64,000 nucleotides of DNA from positions 124,001 through 188,000 of the forward strand of contig WPIO01000105.1 of assembly GCA_009760855.2 (NCBI GenBank), in the 5' to 3' direction. This stretch comes from Cristatella mucedo (lineage: Eukaryota > Bryozoa > Phylactolaemata > Cristatellidae). The position numbers and the translations under genes are program-made. Under the pieces are notes generated by a model. The model was given only the letters and a program-made list of their open reading frames with translations. It was not told the DNA's origin and ran no database searches. Positions 1-39,990 of this stretch are shown one piece after another; the first letter of the stretch is position 1; each line of letters opens with the position of its first letter.

Positions 1-11868
<11,868 letters not shown>

Positions 11869-12538
11869 TGGACCGACCGTTTTTCCACCGTCCCTCTTTC
11901 TACGCAGCTAGTTTTTTGTACGTGCGGTGGTGGCCCGCCCCGCTGCACTTTTTTGTTTTTAGTATTGTTTAAAAACTTCAATGAAGGAGCTCCGCGAACT
12001 TTGTGCAATTATAATATACTCTTTATCCGAGCCTTCGTCGTCGCGATGGCAATGCTGCTCAGTAGTAAGGGGATCGTCGTACTCTTAGTTCTTCTTTGAA
12101 TAGAAGTCAGAGTACTACACGTGTGGCCTAGCTTATTTTTTTGCTGCACCTTCCTCTCACGCTGCAATGATGGTTGCAGCCGGTATCTTCCTTGATTTTT
12201 TTGTGAGAGTCTTCTTGTATTCAAGTAGTCCGATCGATCGATATGCCTAACGTTCAGAACTACCAGCTGAGAATGCCCTGCTTGCTTGCACTTTACATAG
12301 TGGAAGCATATAATTCAACAGGCATCATCTCTTGGGACGGTTTAATTCGCCCGTGAATCTTAAAGTTTTACGGCATGCTTGTATCTCAGTGGTCCCTGCT
12401 GAAGTCGAGTACCCCAAAATTAAAATCTGCCAAATGCTTTGTTAGTATCCGAATGTTACAATTACTGGAACGACGGTCGAGCCCTGTAATAGTAACTGCA
12501 ATCGATCGACGAACTTGAGTCGTCCGCATGTATGAAGT

Positions 12539-12544
12539 AATAAA
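12539..12544 (+). terminator. Probable poly(A) signal of the BRWD gene
   Basis: AATAAA lies about 670 nt after the BRWD stop, in AT-richer sequence with no coding potential between. It is the first canonical hexamer downstream on this strand. The exact cleavage site is not visible. Confidence 0.5.
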
Positions 12545-12639
12545 AAGTCACAAAACTTAAACCCCGAATGAATTCGGACGAGGTGCTCTTTCTCAGCGGC
12601 GTCGTCCTCGCAGGTGCCGCTGCCACTTGCTGGCTGGAG

Positions 12640-12702
12640 AGTCGTTAAGGCTTTTCCGCCGATGTATAAACGATGCTGTTGAATCAGCTAATATTTATTT
12701 AT
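12640..12702 (+). mobile_element. SINE B 3' fragment
   Basis: TAAGGCTTTTCCGCCGATGT, then GCTGTTGAATCAGCTAATAT, matches the 3' half of the SINE B copies at 35.1 and 59.4 kb. Confidence 0.55.
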
Positions 12703-12782
12703 TGTGATTTCCTGAGATAGCAGTCACTAGCACCCGGTTGAGCCAGTTCAGGGGAAAGTAAAAACATACTTATAAAATTGTA

Positions 12783-13333
12783 GGACAATCAATTACTTAT
12801 TTAGGGTACCTTCCAAAACAAACAGGTTAGAAATGGGATTGGAAGTTCTCGTGTCATCAGACGCCTTATTTTCTGTAATTATGGGCATGCACAGCAAAAT
12901 CTGTCCTACCAAAATCAGAAATAATGAAAAATAATTATGTGCAAGCAAAGCCGAACCCACGTTTCAAATTTTGCTCTGATAAGTGAAGCATTGGCCAAGT
13001 TATGGAATTTACAAGGTATAATTAATAGCTTCGCTGAAAATGAAGAATGCTTAAAGTCACAAGCATGGACCGAAACAAGCTTGATGCATGTATCTCGGAC
13101 TATCCAGCTTCAAATAGTTGGGATACAAGTCGCATATGATGCAGAGATCGGTAAATTTGTTAGTTGTAGATTTATTGCTCCCGGCTTACAGCCGACTTAT
13201 ATACGGCTTGCACATTTTTTTCTTTTATGTGGGAGCCCTCTGAACTCTGAACCCTCTGAACTTCCGATCGCATTTCTAACATGCGTGTCTTTTGTAAGGT
13301 ACCCTAAGAAGACGGTCAATTGTCAAAACAATT
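12783..13333 (+). mobile_element. Inverted-repeat element, family D, copy 2
   Basis: About 550 bp with imperfect 65-bp terminal inverted repeats. The left arm starts GACAATCAATTACTTATTTAG; the right arm, reversed, reads GACAATTGACCGTCTTCTTAG. Both continue through GGTACCTT..AAATGSGATYGGAAGTTC. No transposase frame is present, so it is a non-autonomous (MITE-like) element. It lies just past the BRWD 3' end. Confidence 0.7.
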
Positions 13334-13979
13334 TTAAAAATATTTTCTTTACAAATATTTTCTTGACTTTCCAATTAAAATGCAGCTTTTCAAGCGAGTC
13401 ATTTTAAGCTTTTTTTTTAATGCTTGGCTCAGGCTAAGGGAAAATATAAGGAAGATTTTGGCTGAAGAATGGAGCTGCACAGCAGCAAGCCATCCTCAGT
13501 ACCCAACTTCTTCCGGCATATCAATTCCATCAGGTCACTATGCTCACAGGATGACAGCAGACGCACAGCAATATCCCTCATATTCATATAGCGGCATAAG
13601 AACCTTAGCTGCTATCACCAGCTCTCTATGTGCTTAGGGAATTGCTTGCAGCAGGATTAAAAAATACGACCTGGACCGGAAGAGGCAGCGACACAGCTCG
13701 AAGAAACGCTTTTTTAAATAGCCCTTAGGAAAATCGTGACATTTTAAACTAATGATCAAATCTAAAGTCGAGCAGTTTAGCATCATCGACATACATCTCT
13801 AGAGCAACAAATTAATCCGTCCTACATCTTATCTTTATCTTGAGACGAAGTCGCATTAGATCATTTGCGAACCAGTTCAACTGGAGGCTTAGAAAACTGT
13901 ATTGACCGCCACCACAATAACCTTATAAGATAATTGATTTTTCATACTAACCTTGCAGTCAGACGAATTTAGCACAACG

Positions 13980-14118
13980 CCGAGCTGGCTTGGCCCAGTG
14001 GTTAAGGTGCTCGCCTCGACCAAGGTCTGGCCGAGGTCGTGGGCTCGAGCCCTGAGGCATATGTGAAGCGCCTGAATAAAGATTCTCTCAGGGCGCAATA
14101 CAAATGAATTATGTTTTT
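13980..14118 (+). mobile_element. SINE A copy, well preserved
   Basis: The tRNA-like head has an A box TGGCCCAGTGG and a B box GGGCTCGAGCC. The tail is GCGCCTGAATAAAGATTCTC..GGGCGCAATACAAATGAATT. The spacing fits a pol III promoter. It is not a functional tRNA gene, because the arms do not fold into a full cloverleaf. Confidence 0.82.
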
Positions 14119-14119
14119 T

Positions 14120-16985
14120 TTAAATATAATCGTCAGCTTCTAAGCCACCTGAAGCACCCATCCTACTGAGGTCCAGCCAAGTGCAGAATACTCATAACCC
14201 TATACCTCATGAGGACTAGTGGTGATGAGCTGGAGTCCCAACCAGCTCACCATGCAGCACATCTCACGAAGAATTGGAGTGGAGAGGCGAACCAAGTACT
14301 AGGTAGGTAACAGCACGGGAGCACGACGATCATAACTAATGCTAAGCAAATGCAATGTTGGAATCGTGGGAACTAGCCCTAAATTCCTAAGCCAAAGATC
14401 CGCAGAACTATGGAACTACTAAAAAAGCAGCCTCTAAGCAAATTAAAGAAACTGCAAATGCTATGCTGAATGAGGGCTTGTTCACTCATCCTGGCAATCA
14501 AGCTTTACCAAAACTTTCTGAAACCAAAATAGATCAGCACCCCCTACGCTTTACCGTAGCCTTTCTGGCAGGCGTTTAGAAGCAGTTCGATACGCATAAC
14601 AAAGCAAATGGTTGTCGAAGCCTTAAAAAAAACTCACAAACGTAAAGATGAAGGAATCGCAAATGTACGTGTACACTTAGTATGAAGGAACACGACTCTT
14701 GCAGTCTTCGAGCACTGGGCGGAGACCTTGAGAGGGCTCTCTCAGACTGCCTACGCAGCCGCAAGCTCACGACCGATGGAAGGGCAGACGATGACTCGGC
14801 AGTCCTGCCCAAATCCATGCATTGGCGGCACCTGTAGGGACACCAATCTACGACAAACTGCCGCCAGCTGTCGGGCGGGTTCGGAACGAACAATGGCCCG
14901 ACAGTGCGAAAAAAATACACGTGCATGGAATATACAGGCTGCCGAAGGAGTACAACGGGGGAGGGGAGGGCTAGATCCCTCGACGCCGGCAGCCGTCTAT
15001 TGTGTGTAGACTGGGCTTGGCCAGCATAGCTTTAAATAAAGGTTTTGGTGTTGGAGCCAGCAGACTTGTTGCTCGGTCGCGCTACCCAGCCTGACTACAG
15101 GTCGTGCTGAGGGCTGCCACACTTAGTCCTCATTAAACGGTGCAGCGATTTCCGAAGGGAATAACGGTTGAAAAATTCAGATATATAATTCAAGCACAGG
15201 AAAAACAGACTGCCAACTGCTGTGTGCCTTGGCCTTTCGCCCTATCTTTATTACTGTCAAGGATGTGTAGGTCCTCAATGCAGGACTCAAGTTTTCGACC
15301 CACTGGCAAATAATCCACGGGTCACTGACAGCCCTGTCTATGATTCACTGCTGGCCAATGATTAATGCCGTCGATAGATAGCAACTGCAGGTCCAATACT
15401 AGTCTTCTATCAATGTAACATCGCTCCTGCTGAAGTCTGCAGTCACACCAACTTTATTGGAAGACCACTAGGAAGCTTCAAGGATGGACTGTCCCGTCGA
15501 GACGATGAAGTCGCTCAGTAACATCACTAGCTAGGCAGAACACATCTTGGTGTAAATACCACCCGCGAGGCAGCTGGTAACGGTTTTCGATGAAACGACA
15601 GCCAGATACCTCGTTCGACACGACGATAGAGGCATAAGACCCCTCAAAAGTGATTTATAAACCATGCGATGCCAACACATCCTGCAGTGCAATAAACAAG
15701 CCAAACCGTGTTTACCAGACGACTGTGTTTTTTGCTGTAAAACTGTTTGCCACGTACTCCACCCCACAGAAATGGGAAGGCACCGGTTCGAAAATAAACG
15801 TTAGATGCACCGCATTACGGCTTGACGTGTCGGAAACCTGTCCAGTCGAATGGGCCACGGGCATGGACGAGCCCGTGATGAAGTCATGAGCGAGCTACTA
15901 GCACGGTGCACAAGAGAACTGGCTGAAAATAAGACCTATTCAGTCCGTGAGCATCGGGCACATAGAGAAAGCATGTGGGCCACTCGACGTCTTCGTCTTG
16001 CTTGCCGACCAGGTATGATTGCCGTCACGTCAGAGGGATGTTTTCGACATGGCACTACGATCGTATAGATTGTACTGAGTCGGTACCAAGCCCCCTGAAA
16101 AGAAACAAAAGACAAGTGTGGGTGCACAGTCCAAAAGGGAATCAAAAAGGTAGTCGGCAGCGACCAAGATAGGCGCAAGCCGGCACGAATAAATAAAGCT
16201 AGGCCAGCACATAAAACAGTCTCGAAAGGCACGAGTGATGCAAGCACGGTGACAGCTTGCTTGGCAACAGCAGCTACAGCATTGTCGGTCAATCTAAACA
16301 ATCAGCACATCTGAACAACTATGTGTCAATGACCAATCTCGGTTGGCTGCTCGGCAGTGTTGCATTTTCCTGAGTCATCCTAACCCACGACCCGGTTACT
16401 GCTGGGCTAAATAGGTGGTTCATCCGGCCACATTCAGCCGTCTTCACCGTAATAACTCGGGACCCCAAGGAACTAACAGAACCCGTTTTCAGCTAATGAC
16501 TGTAGCAGGCTCTACTCAAGAACGATATTTTACAACATGATTAAAGGTTCTTTCACACAATAGCATAAGATTGGAATACTATGGGACTATAAAGCAGACA
16601 GCTAAGGCTTTGAAAGAAACGTTCGAGTTTAGAGTGAACGCGAGGTTCACTTTGCTCGATGACGATAGCCATATGAAAAGTACGCACGGCATGTCTAGTT
16701 TTGACCCATAAGTTTTCATGGGCTGCATGCGGTAACAAATCCTGCATCAATCAATTTCTCCCACTCACTGCAGAGTAGCATATGGTGTAGCCAAGTTTCC
16801 TTGGCAAGATTGATACCCAAGACTAGAAACCACTTCCTACCTATAAACCAGAGAACATCTCGTGGTACAGGCATTTAAATTCGGAGCAACAATCAGATAT
16901 GAGTAGACTGTTTCTCTTGGTTGGCAATGCGAATCAAGAGTCCTGAAGCATGCACTAGTTAAATCAAACAACATATCATTACTTG
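14120..16985. other. Convergent intergenic space, nothing identified
   Basis: This stretch lies between the BRWD 3' end and the TRMT10C 3' end. Short open frames occur on both strands, but none has a recognisable domain or splice context. A purine run GGGGGAGGGGAGGG at about 14957 followed by TTTAAATAAAGG at 15032 hints at a retroelement end, but I cannot support it. Confidence 0.4.
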
Positions 16986-16989
16986 TACG

Positions 16990-17212
16990 TTCATATGTCC
17001 AGTAATGGTGTTAACAAGTACCTTGTATCACATCATATTTTACATGTTGACACCGTGCATGTCACCTCTAACCAAGTTATTGCCTTTTGACACTGTGCAC
17101 GTTATTACGAACCATTTGACCATGCTTCATTCACAGTATGTGTCAAGTACCCAGAGAAAGATAAGGTTCTCTGGGGCACTATACAAATGTATTATTATCA
17201 TTACCAAAGACT
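16990..17212 (+). mobile_element. LINE B 3' tail, diverged
   Basis: Repeated phrases of the LINE B 3' region (TGACACCGTGCATGTCACC, ACCAAGTTATT) lead to AGAGAAAGATAAGGTTCTCT and an ATTATTATCATTAC tail. Confidence 0.6.
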
Positions 17213-17247
17213 AAAAAAATTTGAGAAGACCTCCAAGAACAATGTCT

Positions 17248-17410
17248 CGGGGAAATGGAGCACCGCAAAATATAAAAACTAGCGCAAGTCACCGAAGGTG
17301 ACAAAATATAAAATATAAATTTGAAAAATATAAATATACAATACAATATAAAATATACAAAAATATAAAAAAAAATATAAAAACTAGCGCAAGCCCAAGG
17401 CACCGAAAGA
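17248..17410. repeat. AT-rich stretch with direct repeats
   Basis: AAATATAAAAACTAGCGCAAG occurs twice about 110 bp apart, separated by AATATA-rich sequence. The two short CACCGAA tails also match. Confidence 0.6.
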
Positions 17411-17968
17411 GAATCCGCACGACACTTCAAATTCTCATTAAGTGTCTGCTGATAGTGTGGCAGTGTAGAAATGTGGCTCACGGTTGCAGCTCACGGTTCA
17501 CTATCCATACTTTCCAGAAAATTCTACCATCCCACCACGATCTGCGTGCGTAACTAAAACTCGGCCGAGTTTCGGGGCCTCGAAAATACATCGTTTTCGG
17601 TTGCTCTGTGAAACTGCACTCAGTGGAAGCGCTATGCAAACTAAAGAGGGCAGCAAATGCGATTATACAAGCATGGCTCGACTTCCTCAAACGGAATCCT
17701 GCACCAATGCCTGCCGAAGCCACGATGCTAACAGGCAACAAGTGCTGACTAGTGCTAAGTGTCTTAAAATGTGTCCACGAAGGCAAATTTCATACCGACC
17801 TCACTTTCTTATTAAGGACACTACTGCTTCCTTATGTCGATGGTTTGCCAGTGAAAGGTCGAGCATCGTTGGTCTTTCCGTTGGGAGAAATATCGAGAGA
17901 CTTAGTAAGAACATTAGCATAAACGGCAGTGACAATAAAACCTACTTCTTGAACGAAGTGCTGCTGGT

Positions 17969-33888
<15,920 letters not shown>

Positions 33889-34291
33889 CGTGTCAAACTG
33901 TGCTTCGTACAGAGACGAGTAGGTCGCATCTGGCTAGAGCACCTGTCCAGCCGCTGCACCGCCTCGCTCGTACCCACACCGGCAGGATGCGGCTGGAATT
34001 CTTAACAACTACGGCGCCGACCATGCTGGGTCAAGGACGTTTGTTAACGGCATGCGGCTCTGTAAAGAGATTACCAAGCAGCCATCGTCTTCATGTAAGT
34101 GGGTTTACGATTTCGTTATCTGCACCTAAATTATTAGAGAATAAAAACATCGTGACCATCATCATCTTCAGCTAAAGTAAAAGAGTTTTAGAAAGTCTGG
34201 CAAGCTTTTTCCTGCTGAGGTCAACCCGCGGACGTTGGCAAAGCGATCCATAGATAGATGTGATGCTATAGCCGCCCTATTAAATACGTAA

Positions 34292-34321
34292 GCTCTTTTC
34301 ACACCAAGCTGTGAAAAGAGC
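34292..34321. repeat. Perfect 12-bp hairpin
   Basis: GCTCTTTTCACA and TGTGAAAAGAGC pair perfectly around a CCAAGC loop, about 400 bp upstream of the TRMT10C start. There is no T run that would suggest a pol III end. Its role is unknown. Confidence 0.85.
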
Positions 34322-34794
34322 GGCCACCATCGAACCGCCACGTCCCAGCCGTCCGTGCCCCCGGCGTTACTACCCTGCCGGTGCTTGGATAAGCGAGATA
34401 TGATTACCGTGATAATGAATGGTATTTACAAGTGGGGTAAATATGACTACACGTGCACGTAAAGGTTCATCAATTATTAAGCTTTTCTTAGTTCCTCGAT
34501 TTCTGGGTATACTAAGACTTGACTAGAAAACCGACGGCGTTGTTACAAGCGCTCGCTGTGCGACTTCTGCGTCCGGTCAGTATTGGGACTCGCACGCCGC
34601 TCTCGTAACCGCGCTAGTCAGCTGACGCGCGACGACTACCGGCGAAGCCCCGAGTCTGAGAATCGCGGCTAGAGACTTGCAAGTGCTGCGCCTATGTAAC
34701 GGGGTGGCAGAGAGAGCAAGAGCTTACTGAGTTCGGAGGAGCGAACTAGCCTGTTCTAACTACATAGTATAAGCAGAGAGGGGTAGAACCTAAT

Positions 34795-34880
34795 AGTAAG
34801 AATGATAGTAATACATTTGGTATAGCGCCCTCAGATAACTCAATCTCTTTCTAGGCACTTTACATTTGCTCAACCTAGAG
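34795..34880 (-). mobile_element. LINE B 3' tail fragment
   Basis: Reverse complement of the hairpin and tail: ATAGCGCCCTCAGATAACTC, AATCTCTTTCTAGGC, ACTTTACATTTGCT. Confidence 0.75.
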
Positions 34881-35034
34881 CAAACGCTGTCAGTGCGACC
34901 GCAAGGGAACGCCTGCGGCTGACTACATTAAGGAATTATTAGTGATAGCCGGCATAGTCTGCAGCCTTTGCGGCTAAACCCGAACCCTGGAGAGGACTGG
35001 ATGCCGACCCACTGTCAAGGGGGTGGAATGCAGT

Positions 35035-35212
35035 GAGCCGTAATGGCTCACTAGGTAAGGCGGTTGCTTTTCACGACCTCGGCCCCGAGGTCGTGGGTTC
35101 GAATCATGTGGTGTACGATCCTATATCGCCACTGCAAGCGGTGGTGACAGCCGTCAAGGCTCTTCTGTCGCTATACCAAAAAGAGGCTGTTAAATCAGCT
35201 AGTATTTTTTTG
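35035..35212 (+). mobile_element. SINE B copy, well preserved
   Basis: The tRNA-like head has TGGCTCACTAGGTAAGGCGG (A-box region) and a B box GGGTTCGAATC. The body is unlike SINE A: CTATATCGCCACTGCAAGCG, GTCAAGGCTCTTCTGTCGCT, ending GCTGTTAAATCAGCTAGTAT. Confidence 0.8.
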
Positions 35213-35230
35213 GATGTGCGTCTGATGCGG

Positions 35231-35246
35231 GAGAGGAGAGAGATTA

Positions 35247-35298
<52 letters not shown>

Positions 35299-35310
35299 TA
35301 GTAGTAGTAG
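35231..35310. repeat. (GA)n with a (TAG)n end
   Basis: The purine run follows the SINE B end at 35212 almost directly and then changes to TAGTAGTAG. Confidence 0.9.
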
Positions 35311-35689
35311 TTTGCGACGCGGCACAGAGAGGTAAAGTTAAGTCAGACAGAGATAAACCAGAACCTACGGCAATAAAAACAGCTATGTGTAACATAAGCT
35401 GTGCTGTTGTGTTTTGGTGGCTAACCAGCAGTTGGCCCTGAACTGTCTGCTCAGTAGCCCGGAGTCGCCAGTGAGGTGTCGCGAGTAGGCAGACCGTAGC
35501 TCGTCCCTAGAGAGTGAGCTGGCAGAGTTGAGAGTGGCGTAGTTTATTGGCTTACTAGTTTTGGTTAGTAGTGCGAGAGCTTCACTTATCGATTTTAACG
35601 CGACCCGCACAATAAACTGGCCATAGGCTCACTGTTGGCGGCCATGTTATTGCATGCAAACGAGCACGGAAGCTGTGGCGGCCGGTGTC

Positions 35690-35852
35690 CTAGCTGATTA
35701 AACAGCCTATATTTTGTATAGCGACAGAAGAGCCTTTACGGCTATCACCATCGCTTGCAGTGGCGATAAAGGATCGCCCACCACAAGAATCGAACCCAGA
35801 GGTCGTGAAAGCAACCACCTTACCTAGTGTGCCATCACCGTAGACCGCCTAG
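35690..35852 (-). mobile_element. SINE B copy
   Basis: Reverse complement of SINE B. From the 3' end: GCTGATTAAACAGCC, TATAGCGACAGAAGAGCC, GGCTATCACCATCGCTTGCA, then the tRNA-like head with GAATCGAACCCAGAGGTCGT. With the 35035 copy it forms an inverted pair 480 bp apart. Confidence 0.78.
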
Positions 35853-35854
35853 AG

Positions 35855-37105
35855 ACCGCAATCGATAGGAGTAGCCGATAGCACCCTGCCTACTGGAGGG
35901 GCTGGGATCGAGTGCTCCCATTACACCAATGTAAGATGGTATGCCGACTGTAGCGGAAAGCGACAGCAACGACGATCGGCCATAATAAGTCCACTTCCGC
36001 AGCATATGAAAAGTCTATGTGACAGCGACGTACGACGAAGGTTGACGCGCGTCCACTGACGGCCAACTGTCGTAAGCCAACTGCTCCGTAGCCTAGGGCT
36101 CAAGTGCCAAAGCCAACTCCTGGAGCGCCATTAAGAACAACTAGCTATTGCCTATTACATGGCCTCGACTCTGTACTGCTTTGGCCTTTGATTATTGTAA
36201 CGTTGGCTCCTAGCCGTGATAGTTCAAGAACTGCAAAAAATGAATGCGGTCGCAATGTGGCTGATTTAGCGCGACGCCGCAGTTTTGACGCGAGAGCCGC
36301 CCAGTGACGCTTACCCTCCCAAACGTTGTTCTGTCGCGAATTCATACACGCCTCGGCGTCGGAACTAGTTCACGATCTGAGCTGCAGTTTTTCGTGCGCA
36401 GCACTCGGTCCGCCGTTTCCACGGTCTGTCGCCCGTCAGTGCGTTTGACAAGCATTCGTTGTGAGGGCAGCTTGGCAGCGCTTGAGTCTTACAGCTTACA
36501 GTTTCGCTTGTACTGCTACCTGAAACCTGTTTGCTGAAGTAAAGTTTCATACTTTCGAGCAGCGGCGTACCGAAGGGGGCAGCGGGGCGGGGCATATGTC
36601 CCCGGGCGTTGGATCGGTGGGGCGCCAAAATGGGTGCCTAGTACTGGGGAGGGAGGGGGTTCGCGCAACAGGGCGTAGCTCGTCCTCGGGCGCACAGTAT
36701 CCTAGGAACGCCACTACTTGTGAGAGCACTCGTGGGGTTTGGCCTGCGTACGCTCTCTAACACACCTCCTGTCGCAATTGTTGTACTGGTTGCATTCGGT
36801 AGCAGGGAGCGAGGAAGCAGACTTACAGACTGCGACGACTGACGAATGACGAAACGGGAATCCAGAATGAGACCGGGTCTGCCTGCGATGCCACACACAC
36901 GACCGTAACGAAGCTCAATAGAACGCAAGGGTCGGATGACCGTTTGTATCGATCGAAGGACACAATAAGACCCTCCCGCCCCCCCAAAAAAAGAAAGACT
37001 AGCTTACTCGCAGCAGAAGAAAAAAAATGATTGACATTGACCATTTTCGTTACTTAAATAGCCAAACAGCAATGCAGCGGCCATTTCCACAATAGGTGCT
37101 TTCAG
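35855..37105. other. Non-repetitive DNA, locally CpG-rich, no gene recognised
   Basis: Short open frames on both strands at 36104-36540 and 36547-36928 have no domains. GC and CpG are raised between 36560 and 36960. A promoter is possible, but no gene body can be attached to it. Confidence 0.35.
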
Positions 37106-37109
37106 CTGT

Positions 37110-38350
37110 GGTTTTGATTCAACGCATTAGGAAAAAGTGTTTCGGGTTTAGCCACCTAATTTCACGACATTGAGCTGGCGTGTTCTAATGCTACGGCCTC
37201 CAGTGATGCGGGCCATCGGAGGCCACAGCAATATACCGCATTAGCGCAATAGCATTCAATTCGGCGGGTAAACCCGGAACGCAGTGTTCCATAAAAGCTA
37301 ATCAAAACCGCAATTTCACGACGCCTATTGATAGAATAGTAGCTGCATCGCAGTTCAAAAATAAAGTGCGGGCCGGGCCATTGGTGGCCATTCCGTGAGA
37401 ATGGGCTTTGGCTATAGCATACAATTTGGTTGCTAAACTCACTGTTCGCTATAACATGAAATCAAAGCCGCAGGTGCTTGACGCTTGCTGGAGGAATGGC
37501 AGCTGTATCGCAATTCGATTATGTAAGAAGGCTGACTGGTCCGAGCCATTGGAAGCCATAGCATGACAACGACCGTGCGCTATGCCAATAAATATGATTG
37601 ATTAATCCAGAGTGCTGCTTTCTACATTGCGGAATCAAAACCGAAGTTCCATGAAGCCTGTTATGAAAATGGCTGCTGTATCGCAGTTCGAAATCACACA
37701 GAGGCCCTGGCCATTGGTGGCCATTTTGTTAGAACGCAGATGCGAAATTGCACGAAATTTTGATGGTGAACCCATACCACCGTTTTCTGTACTGTGAAAT
37801 CAAAACACCAATTTCGTGATGCCTATTGTGAAAATGTCAGTTGTATTGCAGCTGGAATATGTAGGGAGGCTGGCTTGCCCGAGCCAAGGGGGCAATATCA
37901 CGACAACGCGGAAGCAAAATTGCATGAAATTCTGTTGGTTAATCTGGAAAACGTTTTTTAATAATTTGAAATAAAAACCACAGTTGTGCATAGTGTTTTG
38001 TGGAAATGACAGCTTTATTGCCGTTCGAATGTTTTGGGCGGCCATTTGGGCCGGGCCATCGGAGATCATAACATGAGAACGCGCAAGGGCAATCCCGTAA
38101 AATTTAGTTGGGTAAAATTGGCGAAGCGTTCTCTACAATTCGAAATCAAAATCGCTGTCGCGCGAGCGCTTTTTTGGAAATGGCAGCTTTATCGCCGTTT
38201 GAATGCGTAAGTAGGCTAGCAGACTAAGTCATTTGAGGTGATAGCACGAGAACGCGTAAGCGAAATTGCATGAAATTTATCAGATAAACCCATAGCAACA
38301 TTTTGTATAATTTGGATTCAAAACCGCAGTGCTCTGATTTTTATTGTAGA
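37110..38350. repeat. Degenerate satellite, about 170-bp monomer, about 7 units
   Basis: The phrase ATCAAAACCGC and its variants recur at 37301, 37461, 37634, 37799, 37971, 38145 and 38316, spacings 160, 173, 165, 172, 174 and 171. Each unit also has a GGCAGCTGTATCGCAGTTCG-like phrase, a GGGCCATTGGTGGCCAT-like phrase, an AACGCG..GCGAAATTGCATGAAA phrase and GGTAAACCCATA. Units differ from each other by many substitutions and small indels. Confidence 0.85.
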
Positions 38351-38354
38351 AATT

Positions 38355-39738
38355 GCAGCCGGGGACATGAATGTTTGCGCTCACGTCATTTACAACTTAC
38401 CTCGGAACAGTCCTCATGGAGAATAACTTCAAGGAATAGCATACAACCTGAGCACCTAATTAAAATAAGCTAACATCGTTAAGCTGTAGTAACTCTGCCT
38501 ACATATCAATACAATTTCAAAATATATTTAATATCTGGCATAAATTATAATGTGATGTGCTTTCGACTATGTATTTATTTTCTCAAATAACCAGCATTCC
38601 TCAAACAATATTTGCTCGCTCGCATTTGTTGGCACGCTTTTGTCCTGAGTGCTTGTGTCGTTTCGTGCTTGTGTCATTTTCATTTCGCTCTTCGGTTGGA
38701 GCTTGGCGTTGGGAAGGCTCAACCTTTACTTCGCCATGTCGATCACGTCATAGCAGTTGGCATACCCTTTTTGAAGCAAGCAGTTGGCTCAAGGGGCTGC
38801 AGCTCTGCAGAGCCTGTTAGAGGGTACCAAAAACTACTTCCTTACAAGATTCTATTCTAATGCCACATTAAATATTGAGTGAGTAGCAAAGAATAAGCTC
38901 TCTGAGACAGTGACGACAGCTACGGCCACAGTCCGTGCAGACGGGGCCTAACACTGCTGGGTCAGTGGTAGTGGCTAGGAGTTGGACCAGGTTTTCGTGT
39001 TTTATTCCTGCATCTATCTGGCAGTCTCTCATAAAAGTGGATGAGCTGGTATTACTTGGAATTTCGGAAATGGCTGGATCCACTCCTGCTATTGGCATGC
39101 TATTTCTCTGGGTATTTAGAGTTAGTTACTAATTGGACTTTTGGCTGAAGGCTTAGCTGCAGATTCTATTTACCCAGTCCTGTCTGATTCAGTTTTCTTT
39201 CTTGCTGACTGGAGACTCCCAGAACTTACTCTTTGCCAGCACAGCTAATTACCTGAGCAGGTGGGAATGGCAGTTGCAGAATGTCAGCCCTTTCTTTCAA
39301 TTGCTAAAAGTTTGGTGGAAATGTATGGATTTACTCTTTTCTAGATATCGAATGGAACATCTCAACGACTGAGGCGTTTGGCCACCATCTTATGATAGGC
39401 AATCAGAAGTCGCTCTAGTTGGTCACCACTCTGTTCCAGCCAAATGTAGCAAGTGCTATGGGCACTGAATAGGATGCAGATGGAACATCCACCTCTTTAA
39501 AGCACGTCCTGTATCTGAAATGATTCTGTCAATTGGTTCCGGCGTGTCTGATACAGGCTGACAAATTACTAGACACATTTCTTGCTTGGTCCATAAATGT
39601 GTCCATCAGTTGGCCCGTGGAATTTTAATGTGCAGAGTGCAGCCATCACTTTTTGCCCCTGTCCATTTGACCCTGCTTGACCTACCTCTACTAAAACTCG
39701 TTTCGTGAGGTGTGCAGTAGCACGAAAGGGATGCTTAT

Positions 39739-39769
<31 letters not shown>

Positions 39770-39985
39770 CTATTAAATATTATATATTATATATAATATT
39801 ATATACTATATTATATATAGTATTATAGCAGTTTTCTCAAGCGTGCTGTTTTTAACCGTCTGGCATTTAAAGCCAGATGCATTTTCAAACTAATGCAGCT
39901 ATCCAGTACCCCACGGCCGCTGGCGATCAGCTTCTGGCTACTTGACTACTGGACAGTCAGTATTGAGCTTTTGCTTGTGTCTCGT
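38355..39985. other. No gene or element recognised
   Basis: A 65-codon frame on + (38935-39132) and a Cys-containing frame on - (39098-38868, with CTDCGRSCRHC) overlap. Neither has convincing splice sites. An AT palindromic tract lies at 39738-39827. Confidence 0.35.
39738..39827. repeat. TA-rich palindromic tract
   Basis: About 90 bp of TATATA with interleaved TATTATAT units that are self-complementary, able to form a cruciform. Confidence 0.85.
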
Positions 39986-39990
39986 TGCAG

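Noticed and set aside
13980-14060. tRNA gene
   Set aside because: Good A and B boxes, but the arms do not form a proper cloverleaf, the sequence recurs many times, and it is followed by a LINE-like tail. It is a SINE. The same applies to the SINE B heads at 35035 and 59395.
14700-15120. LTR retrotransposon end (purine run then AATAAA)
   Set aside because: No paired LTR, no primer-binding site and no recognisable pol frame. The signals are too short to support a call.
37110-38350. CRISPR-like array
   Set aside because: Units are about 170 bp, degenerate throughout, with no constant-repeat/variable-spacer pattern, and the genome is eukaryotic.
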